64,000 nt of DNA from Bacteroidia bacterium. GTDB taxonomy: Bacteria; Bacteroidota; Bacteroidia; J057. The stretch lies in assembly GCA_041391665.1 (NCBI GenBank), contig JAWKNO010000002.1, positions 124,001 through 188,000 of the forward strand, written 5' to 3'. The notes below the pieces were generated by a model. The model made no database searches and had not been told where the DNA came from. It was given only the letters and a program-made list of their open reading frames with translations. Numbering within the stretch: position 1 is the first letter of the stretch; each line of letters opens with the position of its first letter. The translations under genes and the position numbers were made by a program. This document shows, one piece after another, positions 35,379 to 44,304 of the stretch.

Positions 35379-37328
35379 TTATTGTTTGCGCAGGACTATT
35401 GCTGCCCCACCGCCTTGTTTGAGTGTAAGGGGTATTTTTGTACTTTTTGTTACCTCTTTTTTCTCCATCCGGTAGTCTTCGGCTTTGCGATTGGCATTGA
35501 TTCCATCTACAAACATTTCTGCCTGGTACTTGCCGGTTCCAAGGAAGGACAGATCCAGTTCCAATGTGCGCTCGGTCCAGTCATTGAGTGCGCCGATATA
35601 CCAGTTGTTGCCTTTTCGGCGGGCAATGGCTACATATTCGCCGAGTTTGCCTGCGAGGGGCACACTTTCGTCCCAGGTTACCGGCACTTTGGACAAAAAG
35701 TTCAGGATATCGGGATATTTATTGTACTGTGTCGGTGCATCACACAGCATTTGCAAAGGCGCAAAGTAGACCACATACATGCCCAGCTGATGACAACGGG
35801 TACCGTAGCTCATGGGGTTTTCGTTGTCGGTCAGGAAATTGCCTTTGGTTGAATTGCGCATTGCGCCAGGAGTATAATCCATTGGCCCTGCCAGCATACG
35901 GGTATAAACGATGTCCACATTGTGCCCGGGTGTTTCGTCGGTGGCAAATTTATTGTATTCATTTCCTCTCACCGCCTCATAGTTGATGAGGTTGGGGTAG
36001 GTGCGGTGAAGCCCCGTCGGTTTGCTGCATCCGTGAATGTCGATCAGCAGGTTGTGTTCTGCTCCGGCTTTGACCAGCCGTTCGTAAAAGTTGATGGCAA
36101 TCTGGTCGTCTCTGTCGATAAAGTCCACCTTCAACCCTGCGATGCCCCATTTTTGGAACATATCCATTGCGGCTTCCATTTGCCGGTCGAGCGGGTGCCA
36201 GACACACCACAGAATAATTTTCACATTTTTCTTTTTGCCGTATTCTACCAGCGCCTGTACATCAATGCCGGGTTTGGAGAGGAACAGGTCAAACTGGTCT
36301 GACCAGCCTTCATCCATAATGATGTATTCGAGCCCGTTTTTGGCGGCAAAATCGATATAGTGTTCGTAGGTTTTGTTGTTAATGCCGGTTTCAAAATCTA
36401 CCCCTTCCAGATTCCACGCATTCCACCAGTCCCATGACACTTTGCCGGGTTTGATCCAGTCAGTTTTGATAGCGACAGGCCGTGCGAGTTTATACACCAG
36501 GTCGTTGTCGGCGAGTTTTTTATCCTCATCGGCAATGATCATCACCCGCCAGGGAAATTCGCGTTTGCCGTAGGTTTTTGCAATATACTCAGCTCTTTCA
36601 GTGACGGTGAGGTTAAACTGGCACCAGCCGCCGGGCACCCATTGGGTAGGGTAGGCGGGAAAAATGCCCTGAAGGTCAAAGCGGTTATTGTTGCCCTGGC
36701 GCTGTATATACATGCCGGGATAGTCGTAAACGTCTGATTCGGTAATGGCAATTTTTGCGTTTCCCTGGTCCATGACCAGCGGGAGGCTGATAAAATCCTT
36801 TTCCACCACATCCGAAATTTTGTATTTGGTGTAGAGTTTCTCGTAGGAGGTCTGAAAGTCGCCCACGACATGTGCCATGAGGGCGTGGTTTTTCAGAAAC
36901 CGCCAGTTTGCCTCTTCACCGATAATCTGGATCTGCCCGTTGATATCGGTTTTAAAGCGATACGCTACCCCGTCATTGTATGCGCGGAAAATGAGGGAAT
37001 AGTTGCCTTCAAAGTCCAGTGTCAACTCGTTGTATTGTTCGGTGATTTCTGCCCGCGTACCCCATACAGTCTGTATTTTCCCATCGACATTACGGGTGCT
37101 TTTACTTTTGATTACCGGATTTTGTCCCAATACCTTCCCTCCGTCAAGGGTCATGGAAATGGCAGAAAACCACAATACATTCTCCCCTTTAAAATCTACA
37201 GAATAATATACCTTATCGGTAGATTTTACCTTCACCGTGATTTGTTTGTCGGGTGACTGAAGGGAGAAATCTTCTGCAAAAAGTGAAAGCGAGAAAGTCA
37301 TGAGTACAATCGTGAGTAGTTTTTTCAT
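35379..37328 (-). CDS. GH97 glycoside hydrolase, probably retaining type
   Basis: A 649-residue secreted enzyme (signal peptide KKLLTIVLMTFSLSLFA). It has the GH97 layout: an N-terminal beta-sandwich (about 20-270), a (beta/alpha)8 barrel (about 280-560) and a C-terminal sandwich. The barrel carries GLKVDFIDRDDQ with Asp402 at the strand position used as nucleophile by retaining GH97 enzymes such as the Bacteroides alpha-galactosidase. It also has NYEAVRGNEYN with Glu451 as a candidate acid/base. Inverting SusB-type members lack the aspartate, so alpha-galactosidase-like retaining action is the better guess. It is encoded 17 bp after an oxidoreductase gene, forming an operon for sugar release and oxidation. 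Confidence 0.9.
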   Translation of the reverse strand: MKKLLTIVLMTFSLSLFAEDFSLQSPDKQITVKVKSTDKVYYSVDFKGENVLWFSAISMTLDGGKVLGQNPVIKSKSTRNVDGKIQTVWGTRAEITEQYNELTLDFEGNYSLIFRAYNDGVAYRFKTDINGQIQIIGEEANWRFLKNHALMAHVVGDFQTSYEKLYTKYKISDVVEKDFISLPLVMDQGNAKIAITESDVYDYPGMYIQRQGNNNRFDLQGIFPAYPTQWVPGGWCQFNLTVTERAEYIAKTYGKREFPWRVMIIADEDKKLADNDLVYKLARPVAIKTDWIKPGKVSWDWWNAWNLEGVDFETGINNKTYEHYIDFAAKNGLEYIIMDEGWSDQFDLFLSKPGIDVQALVEYGKKKNVKIILWCVWHPLDRQMEAAMDMFQKWGIAGLKVDFIDRDDQIAINFYERLVKAGAEHNLLIDIHGCSKPTGLHRTYPNLINYEAVRGNEYNKFATDETPGHNVDIVYTRMLAGPMDYTPGAMRNSTKGNFLTDNENPMSYGTRCHQLGMYVVYFAPLQMLCDAPTQYNKYPDILNFLSKVPVTWDESVPLAGKLGEYVAIARRKGNNWYIGALNDWTERTLELDLSFLGTGKYQAEMFVDGINANRKAEDYRMEKKEVTKSTKIPLTLKQGGGAAIVLRKQ

Positions 37329-37344
37329 GTCTGTTTTGTTTGAA

Positions 37345-38502
37345 TCAGTCGAATCGGGGTGTTACCCAGGTTTGTTGCTGATGACTGAGAAGAATAGCTT
37401 CACAAATTGCTACTTCCTTATGTCCTTCGGCAAACGTGGGGTAAAGTACCTTTTCTGCCGGAACTTTCTGAAGGATCGCATCATAAAATGCGCGAAAACA
37501 TTGTTTGAAGGTATCGGGAAATCCTTCATTGTGCCCGCCGGGGTAATTGATAAATCCACCGGAAAGCGGGCTCACAAGTGCCGGGTCGCGGAGCAGGAGT
37601 TCGTTGGGTGTATTGCGGTGGCCAATCCACAGTTCGTTGGGGGACTCGCTGTTCCAGGCCAGAGATTCTTTCGAACCGGCGATTTCGTAGCGGAGGCAGT
37701 TTTTGCGGCCTGCGGTCATCTGCGATACCCAGAGCATACCGCGGGCACCACCTTTGAAGCGAAACATCACACAGCCTGCGTCTTCGGTGTCGATGGTTAC
37801 TTCTTCGAGGTTTTCAGGCGCAGCGATTTTCCCGGAGAATGTTTCCACTTCGCCTTTGGGGCGTTTTCGCACGGGAAAAACTGTTTGGAGGTCGGCGAAT
37901 ATAGCTTCCACTTCCAGCCCGGTAACGGACGAGACGAGGTCGATCCAGTGGGTACCGATGTCGGCCACTGCGCGGAGTGCGCCACCGTGTTCGGCCAAAA
38001 CGCGCCAGTTGTAGTCCGTGTCGTACATCAGCCAGTCCTGGACATAACTACCGGTGATAGAATACACCCGGTTGTCGCCGCCTTCGCGGAGGCGGTTTCT
38101 CGCTTCGAGATTGAGCGGGTAATATCGGATATTGTAATTTACCCCTGCGACGAGCCCTGTTTGTGCTGCCAGCGCGACGAGTTCGCGGGTTTCTGCAGAA
38201 TTCATGCCCAGCGGTTTTTCACACATGACGTGTTTTCCTGCGAGAATGGCCGCTTGGGCCATGGGGAAATGCTGCACGTTAGGCACGGCGAGATGGACGC
38301 TCTGAACTTCGGGGTCGGAGAGAATTTCTTCAAATGAGGTATAGGCTTTTTCCAGCGCCAGGGACTGGCGGGCTTTTTCAGACTTGGGAGGATTGCTTCC
38401 CAGTATGCCTTTGACACGTACGCCAAGGCGTTTGAGCGCTTCGACATGAACCGGCCCGATAAACCCTGTGCCGGCAACAGCTGTGGTGAGTGACTGATAC
38501 AT
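37345..38502 (-). CDS. Gfo/Idh/MocA-family oxidoreductase
   Basis: A 385-residue NAD(P)-dependent sugar or cyclitol oxidoreductase. The Rossmann motif is AGTGFIG near the N-terminus, the family EKP motif is MCEKPLG near residue 95, and the catalytic segment is around DIGTHWIDLV with its conserved Asp and His. The second half is the alpha/beta dimerisation domain. No Tat signal, so it is cytoplasmic. It is the first gene of a two-gene unit with the GH97 enzyme. The product of that hydrolase, or a derived sugar imported by the cell, is a plausible substrate, which is inference. Confidence 0.9.
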   Translation of the reverse strand: MYQSLTTAVAGTGFIGPVHVEALKRLGVRVKGILGSNPPKSEKARQSLALEKAYTSFEEILSDPEVQSVHLAVPNVQHFPMAQAAILAGKHVMCEKPLGMNSAETRELVALAAQTGLVAGVNYNIRYYPLNLEARNRLREGGDNRVYSITGSYVQDWLMYDTDYNWRVLAEHGGALRAVADIGTHWIDLVSSVTGLEVEAIFADLQTVFPVRKRPKGEVETFSGKIAAPENLEEVTIDTEDAGCVMFRFKGGARGMLWVSQMTAGRKNCLRYEIAGSKESLAWNSESPNELWIGHRNTPNELLLRDPALVSPLSGGFINYPGGHNEGFPDTFKQCFRAFYDAILQKVPAEKVLYPTFAEGHKEVAICEAILLSHQQQTWVTPRFD

Positions 38503-38572
38503 GGGGGGAAGATAGAAAATTGAGCAGATTTTGAGGAATTTTCCTGAAAAAATCTATGGTTAATAAAGCAGA

Positions 38573-38605
38573 ACACCTCTCTGAAGTCTATTTCCAGAGA
38601 GGTGT
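38573..38605 (-). terminator. terminator-like hairpin after the small lipoprotein gene
   Basis: ACACCTCTCTG (38573-38583) pairs perfectly with CAGAGAGGTGT (38595-38605). The minus-strand flank TTCTGCTTTATT is only moderately T-rich, so efficiency is uncertain. Confidence 0.55.
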
Positions 38606-38635
38606 ATCTTTCAATCTTTTGAGAAACGATCCTAC

Positions 38636-39037
38636 CTACGATGGCGCCTTCTCCACCGTACAAATCTGAACTACCGGCATCTCGTGGCTGTCGGGATTCA
38701 GCGGATCATATACATGTCCGTCTTTGCAGATTACATAGCTGTGTTGTTCTTCTGTCAGGTTAAATGAAACCGTGACTTTCACACCTGCTTCTTTGAATCT
38801 GGCGTCAAGACTGGCAGGAAAAACCACATTGGAAGTACCTGCAGGCGTGGAGAGCTCGAGGTAATAGAAAAAATCAGATCCACTTTCGTTGAGGGTCATT
38901 ACCTGAACAATACCTGTAGTGGAAAACCCGCAGGTAAGTGCAGCTTCTTCTTCGACGATGGGCGGGATGATTTGTTTTTGCGCACAACTGCTAAACAAGA
39001 TGAGGCAAACAGAAAGAATGGGTAACAGAGTTTTCAT
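38636..39037 (-). CDS. small lipoprotein of unknown function
   Basis: A 133-residue lipoprotein. The signal peptide LLPILSVCLILFSSCAQ ends in a lipobox FSSC (Cys17 after the ATG at 39037). The mature part has short beta-rich segments and two Cys residues (TCGF and VICKDG) plus a third near the end (VQICTVEK). No family recognised. The longer open frame to 39169 has no hydrophobic start and is rejected. It stands alone between the oxidoreductase gene and the symporter gene, which ends upstream on the same strand. Confidence 0.75.
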   Translation of the reverse strand: MKTLLPILSVCLILFSSCAQKQIIPPIVEEEAALTCGFSTTGIVQVMTLNESGSDFFYYLELSTPAGTSNVVFPASLDARFKEAGVKVTVSFNLTEEQHSYVICKDGHVYDPLNPDSHEMPVVQICTVEKAPS

Positions 39038-39182
39038 ACGTTTGAGTTTTGAGTAGGTGCAAAACACTGCTTTTTCCTCTAGCTCTCCAGTATAAGGATG
39101 AAACAGTGAAATAGAATGAAATTGTTGTTGGTTAAATATAGAAAAATCCTGATTATCAACAACTATCATTTTAAAATTTCTC

Positions 39183-40595
39183 TTACCCAGGCTGTGTTTG
39201 TTTTACAAAGTCAGCATAACTCTCGTCAGGAAAAATCAGACTCCCGCCCACCATACTTATCAGGCTTGCCAGTGTTCCGTACATGATGGGGTCAATTCGG
39301 GTTTCCAGCAGATATTCACAAAGCGCCCATATCATTCCTCCTCCCATTATCGCAGCCCAAACGCCCGCATTGGATGATTTTTTCCAGTAAATACCTGCGG
39401 TGTAAGGCACAAACAGGCATACCAGAATCAAAGTCGCCGAATCCACCACCAGCCCGTGAATGTTGGTATTAAAAAAAGCCATGACTGATGAAATGACAGC
39501 TACCAATACTACGCTCAATCGCGTTACCAGCAATAGTTGTTTGTCTGTGATAGCCGGGAAATATGGCTTTACGAGGTTTTCACCTATCACTGTTGCCGGT
39601 GCCAGCATGGCACCACTGGAAGTGCTCAGGATAGCAGAAACCAGCGCACCAAAAAATAGCATTTGGACAGGCAGGCTGGTATATTGAAAAACCATGTTGG
39701 GAATCATATTCTGGCCGTCGTTCTCCAGCATGAGTTCCGGGTACAACTGATTGATTGCGAGGCCGATTACCAGTGGTACCGAACCGAATACGAAAAGAAG
39801 TATGCCACTGATATAGGCGCCATTGACGCCGGCCTGTTCGGTTTTGGCAGCCAGTACCCGTTGATACAGCTCCTGCGCGGGGATGGTGCCGAGGCCAAAT
39901 ACCATCCAATAGCTCATGTAGTCCATCCAGTTGTAGAATCCCGGTTCGGGAAAAAAACGAAAGAAACCTTCAGGGGTTTTGTCTATCAGCGGGGTGATCC
40001 CGTCCGTTTTTCCCAAAACCAAAAACATCAGATACAACAGACCGACGACAATCAGGATAGACTGAACAAGATCGGTGACAGAGACTGCCCACATACCGCC
40101 GATGTAGGTATAAAGGAGAACAACGCTGGCTGCGATAATAATCCCCCAGTTGACAGGCAGGTCAAGGATGGTGTTGAATAGCAACGCCAGGGCCAGAAAT
40201 TGCGCGGCGATCCAGGAAAAATAGGTAAACACATTAATGACTGCGGAGGCAGTCTCAATGCCGGAGTTGTAGCGAAGACGGAAAAAGTCATTGATGGTGA
40301 CAATTTTCAGCCGGTATAGCGGCCGGGTATAAAATAACCCCAGCAAAATCAGACAGAGCCATACACCAAACTGGTCAATGATAATTCCCTGAATACCTTT
40401 TTGAACAAATAAACCTGGGACACCCATGATCATTTCCGGCCCAAACCACGTAGCAAAAATGGTAATCCCCACCATAATTGCAGGAAGGCTCCTTCCAGCA
40501 AGTGTATAGTCAAGCGTATTTTTAACCCTTCGGGATGCACGGAAGCCCAGAAGAAGGGTTGCCGCAATATATAATATGATAGAAAGCGCCAGCAT
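39183..40595 (-). CDS. solute:sodium symporter (SSF family)
   Basis: About 470 residues with around 13 membrane helices. The N-terminal region FRASRRVKNTLDYTLAGRSL is the typical SSF TM1-TM2 linker. ATWFGPEMIMGVPGLF is the helix with the substrate/sodium-site region, and SAILSTSSGAMLAPATVIGE is the family signature with the sodium-coordinating Ser/Thr cluster. SSF carriers import sugars, inositol, amino acids, nucleosides or vitamins with sodium. The nearby GH97 and Gfo/Idh/MocA genes suggest a sugar or polyol. The ATG at 40595 is preferred over an upstream TTG at 40610. Confidence 0.9.
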   Translation of the reverse strand: MLALSIILYIAATLLLGFRASRRVKNTLDYTLAGRSLPAIMVGITIFATWFGPEMIMGVPGLFVQKGIQGIIIDQFGVWLCLILLGLFYTRPLYRLKIVTINDFFRLRYNSGIETASAVINVFTYFSWIAAQFLALALLFNTILDLPVNWGIIIAASVVLLYTYIGGMWAVSVTDLVQSILIVVGLLYLMFLVLGKTDGITPLIDKTPEGFFRFFPEPGFYNWMDYMSYWMVFGLGTIPAQELYQRVLAAKTEQAGVNGAYISGILLFVFGSVPLVIGLAINQLYPELMLENDGQNMIPNMVFQYTSLPVQMLFFGALVSAILSTSSGAMLAPATVIGENLVKPYFPAITDKQLLLVTRLSVVLVAVISSVMAFFNTNIHGLVVDSATLILVCLFVPYTAGIYWKKSSNAGVWAAIMGGGMIWALCEYLLETRIDPIMYGTLASLISMVGGSLIFPDESYADFVKQTQPG

Positions 40596-40652
40596 GTCAG
40601 TCAGATACAAGTGACGCGCACACAGGCTGGCTGACCAGTATTGGGAGGCCGA

Positions 40653-41015
40653 TTAATAATCGTCAAAATCGTCGGCAGGTTCATTGTCAGAGTTATAGTC
40701 AACGAACTCTTCTTCGCCATCCCCGTCGCCATATTTATCTTCGTATTCGTCTTTGACATCGTCTTTCAACTGCCCTGAATCATCATAATCCGCATCGTTT
40801 TCGATGATTTCTTTTGCTTCGGCCAGTGTCATCCTTACCAGATAATACCGGTCTTCGGTTTCAAATGGGAGCGCGCTGACGGTTTTCCCTTCGGCGTTTT
40901 TGTATCTGATCAGGTGTGTGCTGAATCCATCGGGATAGTTCAGCTTGATCTGCTCCTGCAACTCTTCGGATAATTTTTCAAAATCCTTTACTACCCTCGG
41001 TTTATTTACGCTCAT
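40653..41015 (-). CDS. small acidic conserved protein
   Basis: A 120-residue cytoplasmic protein with no signal peptide. The first 75 residues contain a helical LSEELQEQIKLNYPDGFSTH segment and a beta-rich EDRYYLVRMTLAEAKEI core. The last 40 residues are extremely acidic (YEDKYGDGDGEEEF, then a DDFDDY end). I do not recognise a named family or function. It lies 57 bp upstream of the symporter gene on the same strand and may share its transcript. Nucleic-acid mimicry or a chaperone-like role is possible for acidic tails but nothing here shows it. Confidence 0.75.
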   Translation of the reverse strand: MSVNKPRVVKDFEKLSEELQEQIKLNYPDGFSTHLIRYKNAEGKTVSALPFETEDRYYLVRMTLAEAKEIIENDADYDDSGQLKDDVKDEYEDKYGDGDGEEEFVDYNSDNEPADDFDDY

Positions 41016-41150
41016 AGTACTTATGATGACTGGTTCTGCTCATCTAATTGATTTCGCCAAATATATTAATTATTCCAAAATCAAAAAATCAAAAGAAAAA
41101 ACAGGAAGTAGGTTCATTTAAAGAACTGTGAATTCCTGTACATTCGTTTT

Positions 41151-41158
41151 TATCTTTG
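41151..41158 (+). promoter_or_regulatory. -7 box upstream of the epimerase-like gene
   Basis: TATCTTTG matches TAnnTTTG and would give a leader of about 75 nt before the ATG at 41241. No clear TTTG at the -33 position. Confidence 0.45.
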
Positions 41159-41240
41159 AAAGTTTATTACGGATTCCTACAATAAAAAGATTGTGTTTCC
41201 GTCTATTTACTCATATTTATACTTCCCTATACAACCCAGT

Positions 41241-42155
41241 ATGCAAACAATCCTTGGTTCAAATGGTGTGATCGGGACAGAAGTTGCCCGCACATTGCCG
41301 CAATATACTTCCCAAATCCGCCTTGTAAGCCGTAATCCTAAAGCTGTAAACGCCAGCGATGAACTTTTCCCCGCCGACCTGACTGATGCAAGGCAAACCG
41401 CTGATGCGATCGCCGGCTCAGAAGTGGTTTATCTTACCGCCGGACTTACTTATAAGCTGAAAATCTGGGAAAACCAGTGGCCATTAATCATGAAGAATGT
41501 CATTGAGGGTTGTAAAAAACACGATGCCAAACTGGTGTTCTTCGACAATGTATATATGTATGGTAAGGTAAAGGGATGGATGACTGAAGAAACGCCGCAT
41601 CACCCCACGAGCAAAAAAGGGGCCGTAAGGGCAAAAATCGCCGACATGATCATGGAAGAAGTCGCCAAAGGAAAACTCACTGCCCAAATCGCCCGCGCTG
41701 CAGATTTTTACGGAAAGTCACCACTGAGCGTAGCCAGTGTGATGGTATTTGAAAATTATGCCAAAGGAAAAGCTGCCCAATGTATGATCAGCGATAAATT
41801 CAGACACTCTTATACCTATATTCCTGATGCGGGAAAAGCTACTGCTATGCTCGGCAATACGCCTGACGCATACAATCAGGTCTGGCATCTTCCCACGGAC
41901 AAGCAAGTCCTCACTGGCAAAGAGTTTATAGAAAACGTTGCTGCTGCTTTTGGTGTGCCACCCAAATATTCTGTTCTTTCTAAGTTTATGCTCCGGCTAG
42001 TTGGGCTTTTTATCCCGCCTGTAGGTGAAAGTATCGAGATGTTATATCAAAATGAAGATGATTATCTGTTTGACAGCAGCAAATTTGACCGGAAATTTTC
42101 GATGAAACCTACCCCGTATCTGGATGGGATTGCCGCTACCGCAAAATTATATTAA
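41241..42155 (+). CDS. NAD-dependent epimerase/dehydratase-like protein
   Basis: A 304-residue short-chain, extended-type oxidoreductase. The Rossmann motif is LGSNGVIG at the N-terminus. The ATG at 41241 puts it at residue 5, whereas an upstream start at 41193 adds an unrelated hydrophobic stretch. An aspartate follows strand 3, and the catalytic region is VFFDNVYMYG with Tyr but without the usual YxxxK. Instead TSKKGAVRAKIADMI provides the downstream lysines. The C-terminal half (VWHLPTDKQVLTGKEFIENV) resembles NAD-binding atypical SDRs acting as reductases. Substrate unknown. It is flanked by genes on the opposite strand, so it is probably monocistronic. Confidence 0.83.
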   Translation: MQTILGSNGVIGTEVARTLPQYTSQIRLVSRNPKAVNASDELFPADLTDARQTADAIAGSEVVYLTAGLTYKLKIWENQWPLIMKNVIEGCKKHDAKLVFFDNVYMYGKVKGWMTEETPHHPTSKKGAVRAKIADMIMEEVAKGKLTAQIARAADFYGKSPLSVASVMVFENYAKGKAAQCMISDKFRHSYTYIPDAGKATAMLGNTPDAYNQVWHLPTDKQVLTGKEFIENVAAAFGVPPKYSVLSKFMLRLVGLFIPPVGESIEMLYQNEDDYLFDSSKFDRKFSMKPTPYLDGIAATAKLY

Positions 42156-42217
42156 ATCCATAGCTGGTCAAAATTTAGGCAAGCAGACAATACCATACAG
42201 CGGGTTATGGGAGGGGC

Positions 42218-43639
42218 TTATTGCGCTAACTCTCCAATTTTTGCTTTAACCCAGTTCAGGCCGGCGATGTCTGGCGTCTTTTCGATTTGTTGATTGATCT
42301 GGTATATGGTTACTTTTTCCCCCAACCGGTAGCGCATCAGTAATTGTGTTACTTTGATGAGGTTGAGGTAAAGTTTGCGCTGGTAGTCAGAGAGTTGTTT
42401 ATTCCTCCTCAAAAACATCCGGAAACTGCCCATAAGATACGTCAGCCCGTCAAAATCTTCGATTTCGTAGTAAGTGCGCAGCAATACAGTTTTGGCGTCG
42501 GTCTGGTAAAACACGTCGGAAAACTCCACACTGCTGAGCATCCGCAGGACGCGGGAGAATTCTTTTTTCTCAAACAGGAGATAAGCCAGGTTATAGGTAT
42601 AGGCGTTGAAACGGTCGGATTCGGGGAGGTGTTTCTCATAGTTTTCGATAAAGGATTCCACCCACACAAATTCTCTCAACCTTGTGCCGATGGCGACCAT
42701 ATTTTTGAAATGTGGCACAGGGAGTTGTTCGCCCTCAAAAATGATCCGGTTTTCGATCAGGGTTTTGTAGAGGTCAAATATTTCCTTTCCGTATTCGCTG
42801 CGCCCGGTATTAAATTGTTTGATGGCGTAGTTGAGCGCAAAAGCATAGAGGTGATTGAGTTCTTCCTTGTCGAGGGTTTGGAGTGAATTTTCCAGTTGTT
42901 GCCTGAGCGTAAAGTAATGGTTTTCATTTGCGCCGTCAGTCAGCGTAAGAAGGGTAGTGTGATAGAGATGAATGAGGGGAGAATCTTTGGCAGAAAAGGA
43001 ATCGATTTGTTGGAGAATCTCTGTTGTCAGGAATAAACGCGCTTCCTGTTGCAGGATATTGGCCCGGTTGACCACTTCACAGCTGTATCGGAGTTTTTTG
43101 GCGAGGTAGAGATGGTCGAGCGAATCCATGACCTGGCTCACCGAAGAAGAGTGATGGCGGTCGCGGGAGTGGGCTTGTTGGAGATATTCGTTTTCTTCGA
43201 ATAGAAATTTTTGCAGGAGGTCAGAAGTTTTGCGGACGGGAAGCTTATTGAGCATTTTCCCGAGTTTTGCGGCAGATTCTTCCCGGTCTTTGGTGAGGTT
43301 CCTTTCCTGGAAAACTTCTGTGATATCCTGTTGAAACCGAACGGAATGATTCTCCCGGTACTTATACACCCAGAAATTTTCGATGAGCCGGGTGAGGTCG
43401 GTCATGAGGTAGCGGAGTTTTTGTTCGTCGAATGCTTCCTTCGGAAAAATCACGGTAAACACAAGTTTTCTTTCCAGTTCGGGCTGGTCAAAAGCGGGAG
43501 CAAATTCTTTAGTCAGTTGCCAGAGGCGCGTAACGGAAGGATTTTTATTAAAAAAAGGCGAACGAACAAAATCATCAAAAGCGCGGATTTCCCAGGCAGA
43601 AAAGGTCTTGAGCAGGCGGATGAGTTTGGTTTGGTGCAT
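42218..43639 (-). CDS. helical-repeat protein coupled to a two-component system
   Basis: A 473-residue, almost wholly helical protein without signal peptide. The N-terminal SAWEIRAFDDFVRSPFFNKN stretch followed by TPR-like helices is, from memory, a recurring family in Saprospiria-type genomes, but I know of no assigned function. The C-terminal half has TPR-like pairs (YNLAYLLFEKKEFSRVLRML; ADAKTVLLRTYYEIEDF-like). Its ATG is only 2 bp after the response-regulator stop, making it the third gene of a sensor kinase/regulator operon. It may be an adaptor or output partner for that system, which is inference. Confidence 0.8.
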   Translation of the reverse strand: MHQTKLIRLLKTFSAWEIRAFDDFVRSPFFNKNPSVTRLWQLTKEFAPAFDQPELERKLVFTVIFPKEAFDEQKLRYLMTDLTRLIENFWVYKYRENHSVRFQQDITEVFQERNLTKDREESAAKLGKMLNKLPVRKTSDLLQKFLFEENEYLQQAHSRDRHHSSSVSQVMDSLDHLYLAKKLRYSCEVVNRANILQQEARLFLTTEILQQIDSFSAKDSPLIHLYHTTLLTLTDGANENHYFTLRQQLENSLQTLDKEELNHLYAFALNYAIKQFNTGRSEYGKEIFDLYKTLIENRIIFEGEQLPVPHFKNMVAIGTRLREFVWVESFIENYEKHLPESDRFNAYTYNLAYLLFEKKEFSRVLRMLSSVEFSDVFYQTDAKTVLLRTYYEIEDFDGLTYLMGSFRMFLRRNKQLSDYQRKLYLNLIKVTQLLMRYRLGEKVTIYQINQQIEKTPDIAGLNWVKAKIGELAQ

Positions 43640-43641
43640 AA

Positions 43642-44292
43642 TTAACCCTCCACATTCAGAAAGCCTCTGCGAATGGCTTCTTTAACCATTTTTGTAACTT
43701 TACTGACGCCAAATTTGGCCATCAGGTTTCGCCGGTGAACTTCAACCGTGGATTCCTTATTTCCCATCTTTTGGGCAATTTCTCCCGATGAAAGCCCCTC
43801 GGCGATCTGCTCAAGGATATACTGCTCTGTGGGGGTCAGGTGAAAATCCTGCGGCACAGGCTCGTCGCTGTTCATAATAAACTCATCCATCGCTGCCAGA
43901 ATCTCTGGCGGAAAATAACGCCGCCCTTTACTCACCTGCTCAATTGCTTCGATCACTTCTTTTGCCTCTGCGTGTTTGAGCAGATAGCCCGCTATGCCTG
44001 CATTAAACATCCGATGGATATAGGCTCCGTGTCTGTGCATACTCAGCATAATCACCTTCGTATGGCGGTAGTTTTTTCGGATATGTTCGGCCAGATCGAG
44101 GCCCTCGGTTTCTCCTGCCGACATGCGGATATCCACCAGGGCAACGTCTATGGTTTTTTCCTGCATTATCTCCTCCGCGTCATCTTCATTGCCTGCAATG
44201 GCGACAACTTCAAAATCTGCTTTATCCTGAAGCAGAAATGCCAGGGACTGAGCAAACACCAGATGGTCGTCTATAATCAGAATTCGGGTCAT
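43642..44292 (-). CDS. NarL/LuxR-type response regulator
   Basis: A 216-residue response regulator. The receiver domain (1-120) has the acidic pair Asp8/Asp9, phospho-acceptor Asp54 in ALVDIRMS, Ser84 in MLSMHRHG and Lys106 in GYLLKHAE. The LuxR-type HTH (about 148-210) has LTPTEQYILEQIAEGLSSGE and the recognition helix STVEVHRRNLMAKF. It is encoded 12 bp after the sensor kinase gene and is its obvious partner. Targets are not visible, though self-regulation of the operon is common in this class. Confidence 0.95.
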   Translation of the reverse strand: MTRILIIDDHLVFAQSLAFLLQDKADFEVVAIAGNEDDAEEIMQEKTIDVALVDIRMSAGETEGLDLAEHIRKNYRHTKVIMLSMHRHGAYIHRMFNAGIAGYLLKHAEAKEVIEAIEQVSKGRRYFPPEILAAMDEFIMNSDEPVPQDFHLTPTEQYILEQIAEGLSSGEIAQKMGNKESTVEVHRRNLMAKFGVSKVTKMVKEAIRRGFLNVEG

Positions 44293-44304
44293 GGAAGGTG
44301 TGTA